A stretch of 64,000 nucleotides of DNA from Blastococcus sp. CT_GayMR20 (GTDB lineage Bacteria; Actinomycetota; Actinomycetes; Mycobacteriales; Geodermatophilaceae). The DNA lies in NCBI RefSeq assembly GCF_004570345.1, contig NZ_SPQM01000010.1, positions 12,627 through 76,626 on the forward strand. Reading direction: 5' to 3'. The number at the start of each line of letters is the position of its first letter. Position 1 is the stretch's first letter. Below, piece by piece: positions 8,108 through 19,872 of the stretch. Under the pieces are notes generated by a model. That model had not been told where the DNA came from. It was given only the letters and a program-made list of their open reading frames with translations, and ran no database searches. Made by a program: the position numbers and the translations under genes.

Positions 8108-9991
8108 ATGGCGCGCGCGGTCGGTATCGACCTCGGGACGACGAACTCGGTCATCGCCGCCTGGGAGGGCGGCGAGGCCTCGGTCGTCCCGAACGCCGAG
8201 GGAGCTCGCACGACGCCGTCGGTGGTGGCGTTCACGGAGAACGGCGAGCGTCTGGTCGGGCAGTTGGCCCGCCGGCAGGCGATCCTCAACGCCAAGGGCA
8301 CGATCTACTCGGTCAAGCGGTTCGTCGGCCGCAGGTTCGAGGAGGTCGAGGAGGAGGCCGGTCAGGTCACCTATGACGTGGTCCCCGATGCGAACGGGCT
8401 CGCGCGCATCAAGGTGCGGGACAAGATGTATGCGCCGGAGGAGATCTCCGCCCTGATCCTGCGCAAGCTCGCCGACGACGCCGGCCGGCACCTCGGCGAG
8501 CGTGTCACCGAGGCGGTCATCACCGTCCCGGCCTACTTCAACGACGCGCAGCGAACTGCTACCCGCGACGCGGGGAAGATCGCCGGCCTCGAGGTCCTGC
8601 GGATCATCAACGAGCCGACCGCCGCGGCGCTGGCCTACGGCATGGACAAGGGCCAGCACGAGACGGTGCTGGTGTTCGACCTCGGCGGTGGGACGTTCGA
8701 CGTCAGCGTCCTCGACGTGGGGGACGGCGTGGTGGAGGTGCGGGCCACGGCGGGCGACACCCACCTGGGCGGGGACGACTTCGACCGGCGGATCGTCGAC
8801 CACCTGGCCGAGGAGTTCCAGAAGGAGAACGGCATCGACCTGCGGAAGGACCCGCAGGCGCTGCAACGGCTCTACGAGGCGGCCGAGAAGGCGAAGGTCG
8901 AGTTGAGCTCGGTCACGCAGACCCAGGTCAACCTGCCCTTCGTCACCGCGGACGCGAACGGGCCGAAGCACCTCACGACGACGCTGATGCGCTCGCAGTT
9001 CGAGCACCTCACGGCGGACCTCGTGGAACGGACGATGGGGCCGGTCCGTCAGGCCATGTCCGACGCCAAGGTGGGGGCGGACGACGTCGACGAGGTCATC
9101 CTGGTCGGCGGGTCGACCCGGATCCCGGCAGTGCAGGCGCTCGTGCGCCGGCTCACCGGTGGCAAGGACCCGAACATGACGGTCAACCCCGACGAGGTCG
9201 TGGCGGTCGGCGCCGCGATCCAGGCGGGGGTGCTCAAGGGCGAGGTCTCCGACGTCCTCCTGCTCGATGTCACGCCCCTGTCGCTGGGGGTGGAGACCCA
9301 GGGCGGGCTGATGACCAAGATCGTCGAACGGAACACCACGATCCCGGTCCGGCGCAGCGAGGTCTTCTCCACGGCCACGGACAACCAGCCCGCCGTGGAC
9401 GTCGTCGTGCTGCAGGGGGAGCGGGAACGCGCGGCGGACAACCGGGTCCTGGGTCGGTTCCAGCTCACCGGCATCCGGCCGGCGCTCCGCGGTGAGCCGC
9501 AGATCGAGGTCGTGTTCGACATCGACGCCAACGGCATCCTCAACGTCACCGCCCGCGACAAGGACACCGGTGCCGAGCAAGGGATCACGATCTCCGAGAG
9601 CACCAACCTGGACACCTCCGAGGTCGAGCGGATGGTCACGGAGGCCGAGCGGAACAGGGCCTCGGACCAGCAGCTCCGGCAGGAGGTGGACGCGCGCAAC
9701 CAGCTGGACACCGTGGCCTACCAGGTGCAACGCCGACTCGACGAGCTCGGCGACGCCGCACCCCCGCACGAGCGGGCCCGGGCCGAGATGCTGGTGACCG
9801 AGGCCCGGCAGGCGGTGGCCGACCAGGCGCCGATGGATCGTGTCCGCGAGCTGACCGGCGAGCTGCAGCAGGTGCTCGCCGGGCTCCAGGCGGCCTCGAC
9901 CAACTACGCCGCCGACGTCGGTGACGCGGCCGCCGGTGAGCCGGTGGCCGCGGACGACGACGTCATCGACGCCGAGTTCGACCGGAACTGA
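8108..9991 (+). CDS. dnaK: Hsp70 chaperone DnaK
   Basis: A 627-residue Hsp70, normal length. The ATPase domain begins GIDLGTTNS, with [12 protein letters not shown], the phosphate-binding [10 protein letters not shown] and [11 protein letters not shown]. The substrate-binding domain follows [15 protein letters not shown], and the tail ends [11 protein letters not shown], a family-typical terminus. It folds and rescues client proteins with GrpE and the J protein encoded just downstream. The cbpA/cbpM partners suggest an accessory stress DnaK rather than the housekeeping copy, which would be elsewhere. The ATG lies one base after the preceding stop. Confidence 0.95.
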   Translation: MARAVGIDLGTTNSVIAAWEGGEASVVPNAEGARTTPSVVAFTENGERLVGQLARRQAILNAKGTIYSVKRFVGRRFEEVEEEAGQVTYDVVPDANGLARIKVRDKMYAPEEISALILRKLADDAGRHLGERVTEAVITVPAYFNDAQRTATRDAGKIAGLEVLRIINEPTAAALAYGMDKGQHETVLVFDLGGGTFDVSVLDVGDGVVEVRATAGDTHLGGDDFDRRIVDHLAEEFQKENGIDLRKDPQALQRLYEAAEKAKVELSSVTQTQVNLPFVTADANGPKHLTTTLMRSQFEHLTADLVERTMGPVRQAMSDAKVGADDVDEVILVGGSTRIPAVQALVRRLTGGKDPNMTVNPDEVVAVGAAIQAGVLKGEVSDVLLLDVTPLSLGVETQGGLMTKIVERNTTIPVRRSEVFSTATDNQPAVDVVVLQGERERAADNRVLGRFQLTGIRPALRGEPQIEVVFDIDANGILNVTARDKDTGAEQGITISESTNLDTSEVERMVTEAERNRASDQQLRQEVDARNQLDTVAYQVQRRLDELGDAAPPHERARAEMLVTEARQAVADQAPMDRVRELTGELQQVLAGLQAASTNYAADVGDAAAGEPVAADDDVIDAEFDRN

Positions 9992-10001
9992 GCCTCCGGC
10001 G

Positions 10002-10595
10002 ATGGCTGAGCCCGGACCGGAGACGCCGACCGCCCGGCCACCCGGTACACCGGATGCAGATCCGGGAGCCGCCGAGGCACGGGTCCAGCCGGAGGGCGGA
10101 CCTCCGCAGGAGGCGGCGCCCACCGCGGCGGACGGCGCGGCGGCGGGCGCGACCCAGCGCGCGCTCGTCGCCGCCGAGGACCGCTGGCGGCGCGCCGCCG
10201 CCGACCTGGACAACCTGCGCAAGCGATACGCGCGGGAGGTCGCGCGCGAGCGGGAGAACGAGCGGGAGCTGGTCACGTCGGCGTTCCTCCCCGTGCTCGA
10301 CACCATCGATCGCGCGCTCGAACACGCCGCGGCGGACCCGGGATCGATCGTCGAGGGCATCCGCACCCTCCGTGAGCAGGCCCTCGCCGTCGTCAGGGGA
10401 CTCGGCTACGGACGGGAGGACGAGCCCGGAGTGCCCTTCGATCCGGCGCGGCACGAAGTGGTGGGGGTGGTGGACGCCGACGGGGCAGGGACTCCGCCCG
10501 GTTCGGTGGCCTCCGTCGTGCGGCCCGGCTACGGCGCCCCCGGCCGCCAGTTGCGTCCGGCCGCGGTGACCGTGGCCCAGCGCGCGGGGAGCTGA
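10002..10595 (+). CDS. grpE: Nucleotide exchange factor GrpE
   Basis: A 197-residue protein that releases ADP from DnaK. A disordered, proline- and alanine-rich head of about 65 residues is followed by the long helix (RWRRAAADLDNLRKRYARE). The beta domain shows VPFDPARHEVVGVV and ends near VVRPGY, all typical of GrpE. The ATG is 11 bases after the dnaK stop, and the next gene starts 4 bases after its own stop, so it sits inside the operon. Confidence 0.93.
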   Translation: MAEPGPETPTARPPGTPDADPGAAEARVQPEGGPPQEAAPTAADGAAAGATQRALVAAEDRWRRAAADLDNLRKRYAREVARERENERELVTSAFLPVLDTIDRALEHAAADPGSIVEGIRTLREQALAVVRGLGYGREDEPGVPFDPARHEVVGVVDADGAGTPPGSVASVVRPGYGAPGRQLRPAAVTVAQRAGS

Positions 10596-10598
10596 CGG

Positions 10599-11591
10599 AT
10601 GGCCCGCGACTACTACGACGTGCTCGGTGTGTCGCGGGACGCCGGCCCCGACGAGTTGCAGCAGGCCTTCCGGCGGCTGGCGAGGGCGAACCACCCCGAC
10701 GTGAACAAGGACCCGGGTGCGGAGGAACGCTTCAAGGAGATCAACGAGGCCTACTCGGCCCTGTCCGACCCGGAGCTCCGCAAGCGCTACGACCGCTTCG
10801 GCGAGGACTTCCGGCGGGTTCCCGAGGACTGGGAGCAGCGCGTCGGTGCCGGGGCCGGCGGTGGGGGCCGGCCCGGTCGGGGTCCCCGCACGACCTGGAC
10901 CACCGAGGGCGCGGACGTCGGTGGGGGATTCGGTGGCGGGGGCTTCGGTGGCGCGGACTTCGAGGGCATCGACCTCGAGGACCTCCTGGGCGGCATGTTC
11001 GGTGGGCGCGGGCGGCGTGTGGCCCGAACTGCGGGAGCCGATCAGGAGGCCGAGCTCCCGCTCACCGTGGAGGAGGCGTATCGCGGTGGGCGCAAGGAGG
11101 TCACGCTCAACGGCCCGGACGGCCCGCGCAGCTACTCGGTCACGATCCCTCCCGGCGTCAACGACGGGCGGCGGATCAGGCTGGCCGGCGAGGGCGGGCG
11201 GGGCCTCGGCGACGGCCCGGCCGGAGACCTCTACCTGGTGGTGCGGCTCCTGCCGCACCCGCTCTTCCGCGTGCAGGGCCGGAACATCCACGTCGACCTG
11301 AAGCTCGCCCCCTGGGAGGCGGCGCTCGGCGGGAGCGTCCCGGTCGCCACGCCCGGGGGCGAGACCACGGTGACCGTGCCCCCCGGCTCCTCGTCGGGAC
11401 GACGGCTCAGGCTGCGGGGGCAGGGCATGCCGGATCCGGCCGGGCACCCGGGCGACCTGTTCGCCGAGATCAAGATCATGGTCCCGCCACGGCTCAGCGA
11501 GCGTGAGCGTGAGCTCTTCTCCGAACTCGCCGCGTCGTCGACGTTCGATCCGCGTCGCGCTCCGACCGACGACAGGGGAGGACGCCGATGA
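10599..11591 (+). CDS. cbpA: J-domain co-chaperone, CbpA type
   Basis: A 330-residue J protein. The J domain spans residues 1-70 with HPD at 32-34, the motif that stimulates DnaK ATPase. A glycine/phenylalanine-rich linker follows, then two C-terminal substrate-binding domains ([15 protein letters not shown]). There are no CxxCxGxG zinc repeats, so this is a CbpA-type, not a classical DnaJ. The neighbouring modulator gene supports that call. Its stop overlaps the next ATG (ATGA). Confidence 0.88.
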   Translation: MARDYYDVLGVSRDAGPDELQQAFRRLARANHPDVNKDPGAEERFKEINEAYSALSDPELRKRYDRFGEDFRRVPEDWEQRVGAGAGGGGRPGRGPRTTWTTEGADVGGGFGGGGFGGADFEGIDLEDLLGGMFGGRGRRVARTAGADQEAELPLTVEEAYRGGRKEVTLNGPDGPRSYSVTIPPGVNDGRRIRLAGEGGRGLGDGPAGDLYLVVRLLPHPLFRVQGRNIHVDLKLAPWEAALGGSVPVATPGGETTVTVPPGSSSGRRLRLRGQGMPDPAGHPGDLFAEIKIMVPPRLSERERELFSELAASSTFDPRRAPTDDRGGRR

Positions 11592-11964
11592 GCCCGCCGG
11601 GTCGTCCAGTTCGCTACCCGCTGGTCCCGAGACCGGCATCCGCCCTGCTGGACCACGAGGAGTTCGCCCGGCGCTGCGGCGTGCACCCCGAACTCGTGCG
11701 GCGGTTCTGGGCGCTCGGCCTCATCCCGGCCGCGCGACGGCCCGACGGGTCGCTGGGGTTCAGCCCGGCGCAGGTACCGGCCGTCGCGCGGTTCCAGCGG
11801 CTGCACGCCACCCTGCCGCTCAACTACGCCGCCCTCGGACTCGTGTGCGACCTCCTCGACCGGATCACCGATCTCGAGACCGCCCTGCGCGTTCGCGGGC
11901 GCACCGAACCCGTACGCCGACGCAGTCCCCAGGAGCCCGCCAACCAACCCGAGCGGAGTCAGCG

Positions 11965-11974
<10 letters not shown>
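11588..11974 (+). CDS. cbpM: Chaperone modulator CbpM-like, MerR-type fold
   Basis: A 128-residue protein with an N-terminal MerR-like helix-turn-helix ([21 protein letters not shown]). A C-terminal helix follows ([18 protein letters not shown]) that resembles CbpM, the protein that binds the J domain of CbpA and inhibits it. HspR, a DNA-binding repressor at this place in many actinobacterial dnaK operons, is the alternative. The absence of a visible HAIR box upstream favours CbpM. It overlaps cbpA by 4 bases and clpB by 10. Confidence 0.72.
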
Positions 11975-14585
<2,611 letters not shown>

Positions 14586-14589
<4 letters not shown>

Positions 14590-15044
14590 GCGCTCCCGCG
14601 ACCGCGCGGACGAGCATCGTCACCTGCTCGCACTGCTCGAAGAAGAACCGGGTGCCGGCCGCGGCAGACGGCATCCCGAAGTGCGGCAACTGCCACCAGC
14701 CCCTGCCCTGGATCGTCGACGCGGGTGACGACGACTTCGTCGAGGTCGCGGAGCGGGCCCCGGTCCCGGTGCTCGTGGATCTCTGGGCGACGTGGTGCGG
14801 GCCGTGCCGGATGGTCAGCCCGGCCCTGGAACGCATCGCCACCGACCGGGCCGGCGAGCTCAAGCTGGTCAAGGTCGACGTCGACGCCGCACCCCGGCTG
14901 TCCCAGCGGTTCGAGGTGCGCGCGGTGCCGACCCTGATGGTGCTGCGGGACGGCGAGGTGCTGGCCCGTCAGCCCGGCGCGGCCCCCGAGCCCGCGCTGC
15001 GCAGCTGGCTGGACGGCGCCCTGTCCGGAGGGGCTGCCCGATGA
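14586..15044 (+). CDS. trxC: Thioredoxin with N-terminal zinc ribbon (Trx2/TrxC type)
   Basis: A 152-residue thioredoxin that reduces disulfides. An N-terminal zinc ribbon has cysteine pairs at C14/C17 and C33/C36. The thioredoxin fold follows, with active site WCGPC at residues 70-74 and the cis-proline in VPTLMVL. This layout is that of Trx2/TrxC, an oxidative-stress thioredoxin. Start and stop both overlap neighbours (ATGA), so it is translated with clpB and the zinc-finger gene. Confidence 0.9.
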
Positions 15045-15313
15045 CCATCCCGGTCGGCGTCGACCCGCACCTCGCCTTCGTTCGTGAGGACGTCGTCCCG
15101 CGCACCCCGCAGGGCTGCGAGGAGTGCCTTCGAATCGGTTCCCCGTGGGTGCACCTGCGGCTCTGCCTGACCTGCGGGCACGTCGGCTGTTGCGACCAGT
15201 CCCCGGGCAGGCACGCTCGGAGGCATGCCGGTCTGGTCGGCCACCCGGTCGTCCAGTCGTTCCAGCCGGGCGAGGACTGGCGGTGGTGCTTCGTCGACGA
15301 GGCATACGTGTGA
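15041..15313 (+). CDS. UBP-type zinc finger protein
   Basis: A 90-residue protein made of one UBP zinc finger: CEECLRIG, LRLCLTCGHVGCCD, then the histidine series HARRHAGLVGHPVV. In eukaryotes the fold binds the ubiquitin C-terminus. Its bacterial role is unknown, but I know the family next to thioredoxin-reductase-like genes in actinobacteria, as here. It overlaps both neighbours by a few bases, so it is probably produced in step with the reductase-like fusion. Confidence 0.85.
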   Translation: MTIPVGVDPHLAFVREDVVPRTPQGCEECLRIGSPWVHLRLCLTCGHVGCCDQSPGRHARRHAGLVGHPVVQSFQPGEDWRWCFVDEAYV

Positions 15314-17022
15314 TGACCCGGTCCGTGGAGGAGGACCAGGGGCTGGAGGGCCTGCTGGCGGACCTGCCGCCGGGGGAGACCCCGGACCTGACCGGCGCGT
15401 TTCCCCGGCTGGAGGACTCGCAACTCCAGATGCTGCAGGCATGGGGGGAGCGACGACACGTCCCGCACGGCGAGGTGCTGATCGCGGAGGGCGAGCCGGA
15501 GGACACCTTCTACGTGCTGTTCTCCGGGCGGGTCGCCGTGGCGGAAGCGGTGGGGACGCCGGACCAGCGCGTCGTCCGCGTGCACGGGCCCGGCCGATTC
15601 CTCGGTGACCTGGGCATGCTCACCGGGCAGCCCGCCTACGCAACCACCATCGTTGCCGACCCGGGGGAGGTGCTGGCGATCCCCGCCGAGCGGCTGCGCG
15701 CCGGGGCGGCCGCGTCCCCGGCCTTCGGCGACCTGCTGCTGCGCGCCCTCCTGCTCCGGCGCTGGCTGGCGCTGGGGGAGGGGATGGGCTTCCGGATCAT
15801 CGGCTCCCGGTTCTCCGCCGAGAGCCGGCAGCTGCGCGAGTTCGCCGCACGCAATCGGCTGCCGCACAAGTTCGTCGACCTGGAGACCGATCCGTCGGCC
15901 GAGCGGCTGCTCCGCGGCCTCGGACTGGCGCCCGACGACACGCCCGTGGTGCTGTTCCGACGGCAGGTACTGCGCAATCCGTCCCCGGCGGACCTGGCCG
16001 CGGCGTTCGGCCTGCGCGAGGTGGACCCCGCGGAGAAGGTCGTCGACCTGGTGGTCGTGGGCGCCGGACCGGCGGGCCTCGCGGCCGCGGTCTACGGCGC
16101 CTCGGAGGGCCTCGACACCGCTGTTCTCGACGGCGTCGCGCCGGGAGGGCAGGCGGCGCGGACGTCGTGCATCGAGAACTACCTCGGCTTCCCCTCCGGG
16201 ATCTCCGGGGGCGAGCTGGCCGATCGCGCCGTGCTGCAGGTGGAGAAGTTCGGGGCGCGGCGGTCCGTCCCGGCGGAGGTGGTGGGGATGGAGGAGCGCG
16301 ACGGGAACCACGTGCTCCGGTTCGCCGACGGCGGCGAGCTGGCCACCCGGACGGTGATCGTCGCGTCCGGCGTGCGGGTCCGCCGGCTCCCGGTCCCCGG
16401 ACTGGAGCAGTTCGAGGACACGTGCGTGTACTACGCGGCCACGCCCATCGAGGCCCAGCAGTGCGCCGGCGACCCGGTGGTGGTCGTCGGTGGGGGCAAC
16501 TCGGGCGGCCAGGCCGCGGTCTTCCTCACCGACCACGCCTCCCAGGTCCGCCTGGTGGTCAGAGAGGACAGGCTCGACGAGAACATGTCGCGCTACCTCG
16601 CGGACCGGATCACGCAGGACCCGCGCGTGGAGGTGCACCTCCACACCGAGGTGGAGGCCGCGGAGGGCGAGGGTGGCCGCCTCGAGGCCGTCGTCGTGAA
16701 GGACACGGTGACCGGGAAGCGGCAGCGCCTGCCCGCGCGCGACCTCATGGTGTTCATCGGGGGCGAGCCCAGCACGTCGTGGTTGCCGGACTCGGTCGCT
16801 CTGGACCCCGGTGGCTACGTGCTGACCGGGCCGCAGGCGCGCCGGGCGACGGAGCGAGGGGAGTCCGACGGACCCGACCCGCTGCTGCTCGAGACCAGCC
16901 TGCCCGGCGTCTTCGCAGCCGGCGACGTGCGCAGCGGCTCGGTGAAGCGGGTCGCCTCGGCGGCGGGGGAGGGCGCGATGGCGGTGCGCCTGGTGCACGA
17001 GCACCTGGCGACGACGCGGTGA
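15313..17022 (+). CDS. cNMP-binding / Trx-like / thioredoxin-reductase-like fusion
   Basis: A 569-residue three-part protein. Residues about 30-150 form a cyclic-nucleotide-binding domain (EGEPEDTFYVLFSGRVAV). About 165-240 is a thioredoxin/glutaredoxin-like domain without a CxxC. About 248-569 is an FAD/NAD(P)H oxidoreductase of thioredoxin reductase type (GAGPAGLAAAVYG and VVGGGNSGGQA). The redox CxxC of thioredoxin reductase is missing: the region reads YYAATPIEA between C371 and C384. It may reduce a partner through FAD or C371/C384, possibly under nucleotide control. The ATG overlaps the zinc-finger stop. Confidence 0.85.
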   Translation: MTRSVEEDQGLEGLLADLPPGETPDLTGAFPRLEDSQLQMLQAWGERRHVPHGEVLIAEGEPEDTFYVLFSGRVAVAEAVGTPDQRVVRVHGPGRFLGDLGMLTGQPAYATTIVADPGEVLAIPAERLRAGAAASPAFGDLLLRALLLRRWLALGEGMGFRIIGSRFSAESRQLREFAARNRLPHKFVDLETDPSAERLLRGLGLAPDDTPVVLFRRQVLRNPSPADLAAAFGLREVDPAEKVVDLVVVGAGPAGLAAAVYGASEGLDTAVLDGVAPGGQAARTSCIENYLGFPSGISGGELADRAVLQVEKFGARRSVPAEVVGMEERDGNHVLRFADGGELATRTVIVASGVRVRRLPVPGLEQFEDTCVYYAATPIEAQQCAGDPVVVVGGGNSGGQAAVFLTDHASQVRLVVREDRLDENMSRYLADRITQDPRVEVHLHTEVEAAEGEGGRLEAVVVKDTVTGKRQRLPARDLMVFIGGEPSTSWLPDSVALDPGGYVLTGPQARRATERGESDGPDPLLLETSLPGVFAAGDVRSGSVKRVASAAGEGAMAVRLVHEHLATTR

Positions 17023-17111
17023 GCGAGAAGCGCGAGGGGGGCGAGGGGGGCGTGCCGAGCCCGTCGATCGAACAGCCGGAGTGGGCGGCGCTCATCCGGC
17101 TGGTGCTGTAG
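17019..17111 (+). CDS. Possible 30-residue coupled ORF
   Basis: A GTG start overlaps the reductase stop (GTGA), giving a 30-residue peptide ending PEWAALIRLVL. The overlap matches the style of the other genes in this operon, which is the main support. No family is recognised, and the repeated gagggggg tract upstream makes chance possible. Confidence 0.3.
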   Translation: MSEKREGGEGGVPSPSIEQPEWAALIRLVL

Positions 17112-17132
17112 ATCGAGGCGGCGGGCGCCCGG

Positions 17133-18236
17133 GTGGCAGAGGTCCGGGTGGGGGTGGTCAACGCCCCCGCGATCTCCGACGAGCTGACCACCGGGCTCGT
17201 CGACGACATCCGAGGGGAGCTCGAAGCGCGCTTCCCGGAGGTGAGGTGGGCATTCCAGCTCCTCGACGACGGCCTGGTCGAGCCGCCGGCGGACGACAGC
17301 GAGATCGTCGGCGCAGCGCGGCAGCTCCTCCTGACGCGCGCGTGGGATCTCGTCGTCGTCCTGACCGACTTGCCCCTGATGGTGGTGAGACGACCGGTGG
17401 TGGCCCACGCGAGCCCCATGCACGGGGTCGCGGTGCTGTCGGTGCCCGCGCTCGGAACCCTCGCCGTGCGACGGCGTCTCCGGAACGCCGTACTGCGCCT
17501 GATCGGCGCACTCCTCGGCGAGGCCGAGGACGACGGGCTCGGTGAGGCCAGGGGCTGCAGCGCCGACGATCGCACGGACGCTGCGGGGAGGCGGCGGATC
17601 GACTCCCGGCTGCGCGAGCTGGGTTCCGTCGTCGAGGGGCAGGCGCCGTCCCTCCGGTTCACGACTCGTGTGTTCACCGGCCACCTCCGGCTGCTGTTCG
17701 GCATGGTGCGGGCCAATCGTCCGTGGCAGCTGGCCGCTCGCTTGTCCCGGGCGCTGGCTGCGGCCGCTGCTGCGGGTGTCTTCGCGCTCGTCACTCCGGA
17801 CATCTGGACCCTGGCCAGTGCCCTCGGGTGGCAGCGGTTGACGGTGGTCAGCGTGGGCTCGGTCGTCGCGATCGGGCTGACCCTGATCGTCGGCGCGCGG
17901 CTGTGGGAGCGCGTTGCGAACCCGCGCACCAGGCAGCAGGTCGTGCTGTTCAACATCGCGACCACGGCGACGGTCGTGATCGGGGTGGCCGCCTTCTACG
18001 TCGCGCTCTTCGTGCTGAGCCTGCTCGCCGGCCTGCTGCTGATCGTCCCGTCCCTCCTCGCTGATGCGATCAGCCATCCGGTGACGTTCCGGGACTACGT
18101 CGAGGTCGCCTGGTTGACGTCCTCGCTGGCCACGGTCGGCGGTGCCCTCGGTGCGGGTCTCGAGTCGGACGAGGCGGTTCGTCGCGCTGCTTACACCTAT
18201 CGCACGAGTCGCGCCACCGAACGCGGTGACGGCTGA
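17133..18236 (+). CDS. Hypothetical membrane protein, last gene of stress operon
   Basis: A 367-residue protein from a GTG at 17133. The N-terminal 190 residues are soluble (VRVGVVNAPAISDEL and VVLTDLPLMVV look like an alpha/beta fold). The C-terminal half has about four hydrophobic helices (ALAAAAAAGVFALV, VSVGSVVAIGLTLIVGA, TATVVIGVAAFYVALF and more). No named family is recognised. It lies 21 bases after the short ORF and ends before the hairpin at 18260, so it closes the operon. Confidence 0.7.
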   Translation: MAEVRVGVVNAPAISDELTTGLVDDIRGELEARFPEVRWAFQLLDDGLVEPPADDSEIVGAARQLLLTRAWDLVVVLTDLPLMVVRRPVVAHASPMHGVAVLSVPALGTLAVRRRLRNAVLRLIGALLGEAEDDGLGEARGCSADDRTDAAGRRRIDSRLRELGSVVEGQAPSLRFTTRVFTGHLRLLFGMVRANRPWQLAARLSRALAAAAAAGVFALVTPDIWTLASALGWQRLTVVSVGSVVAIGLTLIVGARLWERVANPRTRQQVVLFNIATTATVVIGVAAFYVALFVLSLLAGLLLIVPSLLADAISHPVTFRDYVEVAWLTSSLATVGGALGAGLESDEAVRRAAYTYRTSRATERGDG

Positions 18237-18259
18237 CCAGGGCGCAGGCGCCTGCAGGC

Positions 18260-18274
18260 CCCCGCTCTGCGGGG
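18260..18274. terminator. Bidirectional hairpin between convergent units
   Basis: CCCCGC-TCT-GCGGGG forms a six-pair stem with a 3-base loop, in the 67-base gap between the stop of the membrane protein gene and the stop of the DUF2254 gene. GC-rich hairpins without a T-run are common terminators in high-GC actinobacteria. Confidence 0.55.
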
Positions 18275-18303
18275 CAGAAGCCGGCGGAGCGTCGAGGGCC
18301 GGC

Positions 18304-19626
18304 TCAGCGCGGCACGGGGACCGACCGTGATGGTGGCGCACGGGTGACGTCGGCGCCCGACCCGATGCCCTCGGTGTCGGGCGTGAGCGCCGCGAGGACG
18401 TCCTCCTCGTCGTCGTAGGCGCGTCGGACGGCGGCGTCCAGGAGCCGCAGCTGGCGGTCCAGCGGTTCCTGTCGGTCGGCCGGCGCCACGCACTTGAGGT
18501 CGGCCAGCGCCGCGCACAGTTTCCGGGACACCTGTGGCTCCGACGCCCCGGCGAGGCGGATCTCGTCGAAGGCCAGGCGGACGTAGCCGTCCCAGCTGAC
18601 GGTCCGCTCGATCAGCCGCACCACCCCGTCCTCGTCGCGGTGTTCACCGCAGGGCAGGGGACGAGCGGCGATCTGGCGCAGCAGGTCGTGCAGCCGGTGC
18701 AGCGCCTGGACCGCCGTCGTGGGGTCGTTGAACGGCTGCGCGATCGACCGCACGGCGATGTCGACGAGCTTCCGGAAGCCGTAGGCGAGATCCTCGGTGT
18801 GCACGCGCTCCTCGGCGAGCAGGACGTGGCGGGCGACGTCGGTCATCCGGAGCCGACCGGCCAGGTCCGCGTCCCCGCCCGCCGTCGACCGGGTGCCCGG
18901 AAGCACCCGGAACAGCGGCGCGCCGCCGACGACGAAGTCTCCGACGACGGGGACCAGCTCCAGCACGCAGTCCGCCCGTCGGGCCGCGGCAACCAGGGCG
19001 GGGCGATCGACGCGGATCACGTTGCCGGGTTCTGCGGCGACGATCGCGTCGGGGCCGCCGGTGACGACCGGCAGATCTCCGTGTTCCCGGACGATGAACT
19101 CGCGGCTGCGGTCGCCGACGAGGTCGATCAGCGCCGCGACCCGGAGGCCGTGGCCGGCATGGTGCACGAACAGGATGAGCACGATGATGCTGGCGAGCAT
19201 GAGGACGTACGAGAGCAGCATCGACAGTCCGGGCACCGTGCCGGTGTCGGAGCCGCGGATCTCGCGCAGGGTCAGCACCGTGACGAGGAAGGTCGCGCCG
19301 AACAGCCCGATCGCCAGCTGGCTCCACCGGTCGGTGAGCAGCGCGCCCACGATGCGGGGCGAGAACTGGCCCATCGCCAGCTGGACCGCGACCAGGGTGA
19401 CCGTCAGGACGAGGGTGGTCAGCGACACCATCGCGGTCGCGAAGGAGGACAGGATGAACTGCGCGTCGGACGGCGTCCCGGTCAGGCTCTGGGGGATGAG
19501 GCGGTAGTCCGTCGCCCGGTCCACGGCGAGCGTTCCGAGGGCCACGAGGGCGCCCGCGGCGAGGCAACCGATGGGCAGCAGCCACAGGCTGGCGCCGACG
19601 AACCGCTGGAGCCGCATCCTGTTCAC
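18304..19626 (-). CDS. DUF2254 membrane protein
   Basis: A 440-residue protein of the DUF2254 type: two N-terminal hydrophobic segments, then VTLVAVQLAMGQFSPRIV, two more helices (FGATFLVTVLTL and YVLMLASIIVLILFV) and a long cytosolic tail of about 260 residues. Function of the family is unknown. The GTG start at 19626 overlaps the stop of a 38-residue ORF (GTGA); an ATG three codons later is possible. It is convergent with the stress operon. The stress-type dyad at 19845 suggests shared control. Confidence 0.8.
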   Translation of the reverse strand: MNRMRLQRFVGASLWLLPIGCLAAGALVALGTLAVDRATDYRLIPQSLTGTPSDAQFILSSFATAMVSLTTLVLTVTLVAVQLAMGQFSPRIVGALLTDRWSQLAIGLFGATFLVTVLTLREIRGSDTGTVPGLSMLLSYVLMLASIIVLILFVHHAGHGLRVAALIDLVGDRSREFIVREHGDLPVVTGGPDAIVAAEPGNVIRVDRPALVAAARRADCVLELVPVVGDFVVGGAPLFRVLPGTRSTAGGDADLAGRLRMTDVARHVLLAEERVHTEDLAYGFRKLVDIAVRSIAQPFNDPTTAVQALHRLHDLLRQIAARPLPCGEHRDEDGVVRLIERTVSWDGYVRLAFDEIRLAGASEPQVSRKLCAALADLKCVAPADRQEPLDRQLRLLDAAVRRAYDDEEDVLAALTPDTEGIGSGADVTRAPPSRSVPVPR

Positions 19627-19739
19627 GAACTGGAGGTGCTGATCGCGTCCCCGAGACGGGAGAGCAGTGGGGGCTCGGCGCGGGGCGGGCTGGAGGCCTG
19701 CCACTCCGCCGTCCCGATGAACGACTCGTCCCCGATCAT
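19623..19739 (-). CDS. 38-residue ORF coupled to DUF2254
   Basis: A short ORF starting MIGDESFIGTAEWQ, with a strong ribosome site (GGGGGAGACC directly before the ATG). Its TGA shares bases with the DUF2254 GTG. It has no membrane segment and no known family. It could be a leader that couples translation of the membrane protein, or a small partner. The start signal is better than that of DUF2254 itself. Confidence 0.5.
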   Translation of the reverse strand: MIGDESFIGTAEWQASSPPRAEPPLLSRLGDAISTSSS

Positions 19740-19844
19740 GGTCTCCCCCGGGGTGGACGGACGTGCTCCTGCGGACGCACCCGATCCGGCGATCCGTCGG
19801 AACGCCAGGTCCCCTCATGAAACCGAAGCCGACGCGGCAGCTCC

Positions 19845-19862
19845 ATCGGCAGAACTCCCCAT
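19845..19862. promoter_or_regulatory. Stress dyad S5
   Basis: ATCGGCAGAACTCCCCAT. It shares 13 bases (CCATCGGCAGAAC) with the site before the glucosidase, but its second half is degenerate (CCCAT for CCGAT). It lies 105 bases before the short ORF that leads the DUF2254 unit, in the gap after the LuxR gene. Its orientation is opposite to the gene. Confidence 0.45.
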
Positions 19863-19872
19863 TTCACGCCTC

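Noticed and set aside
15313..17022. Ordinary thioredoxin reductase
   Set aside because: The catalytic CxxC is absent and two extra domains precede the flavoprotein part, so the plain name would mislead.
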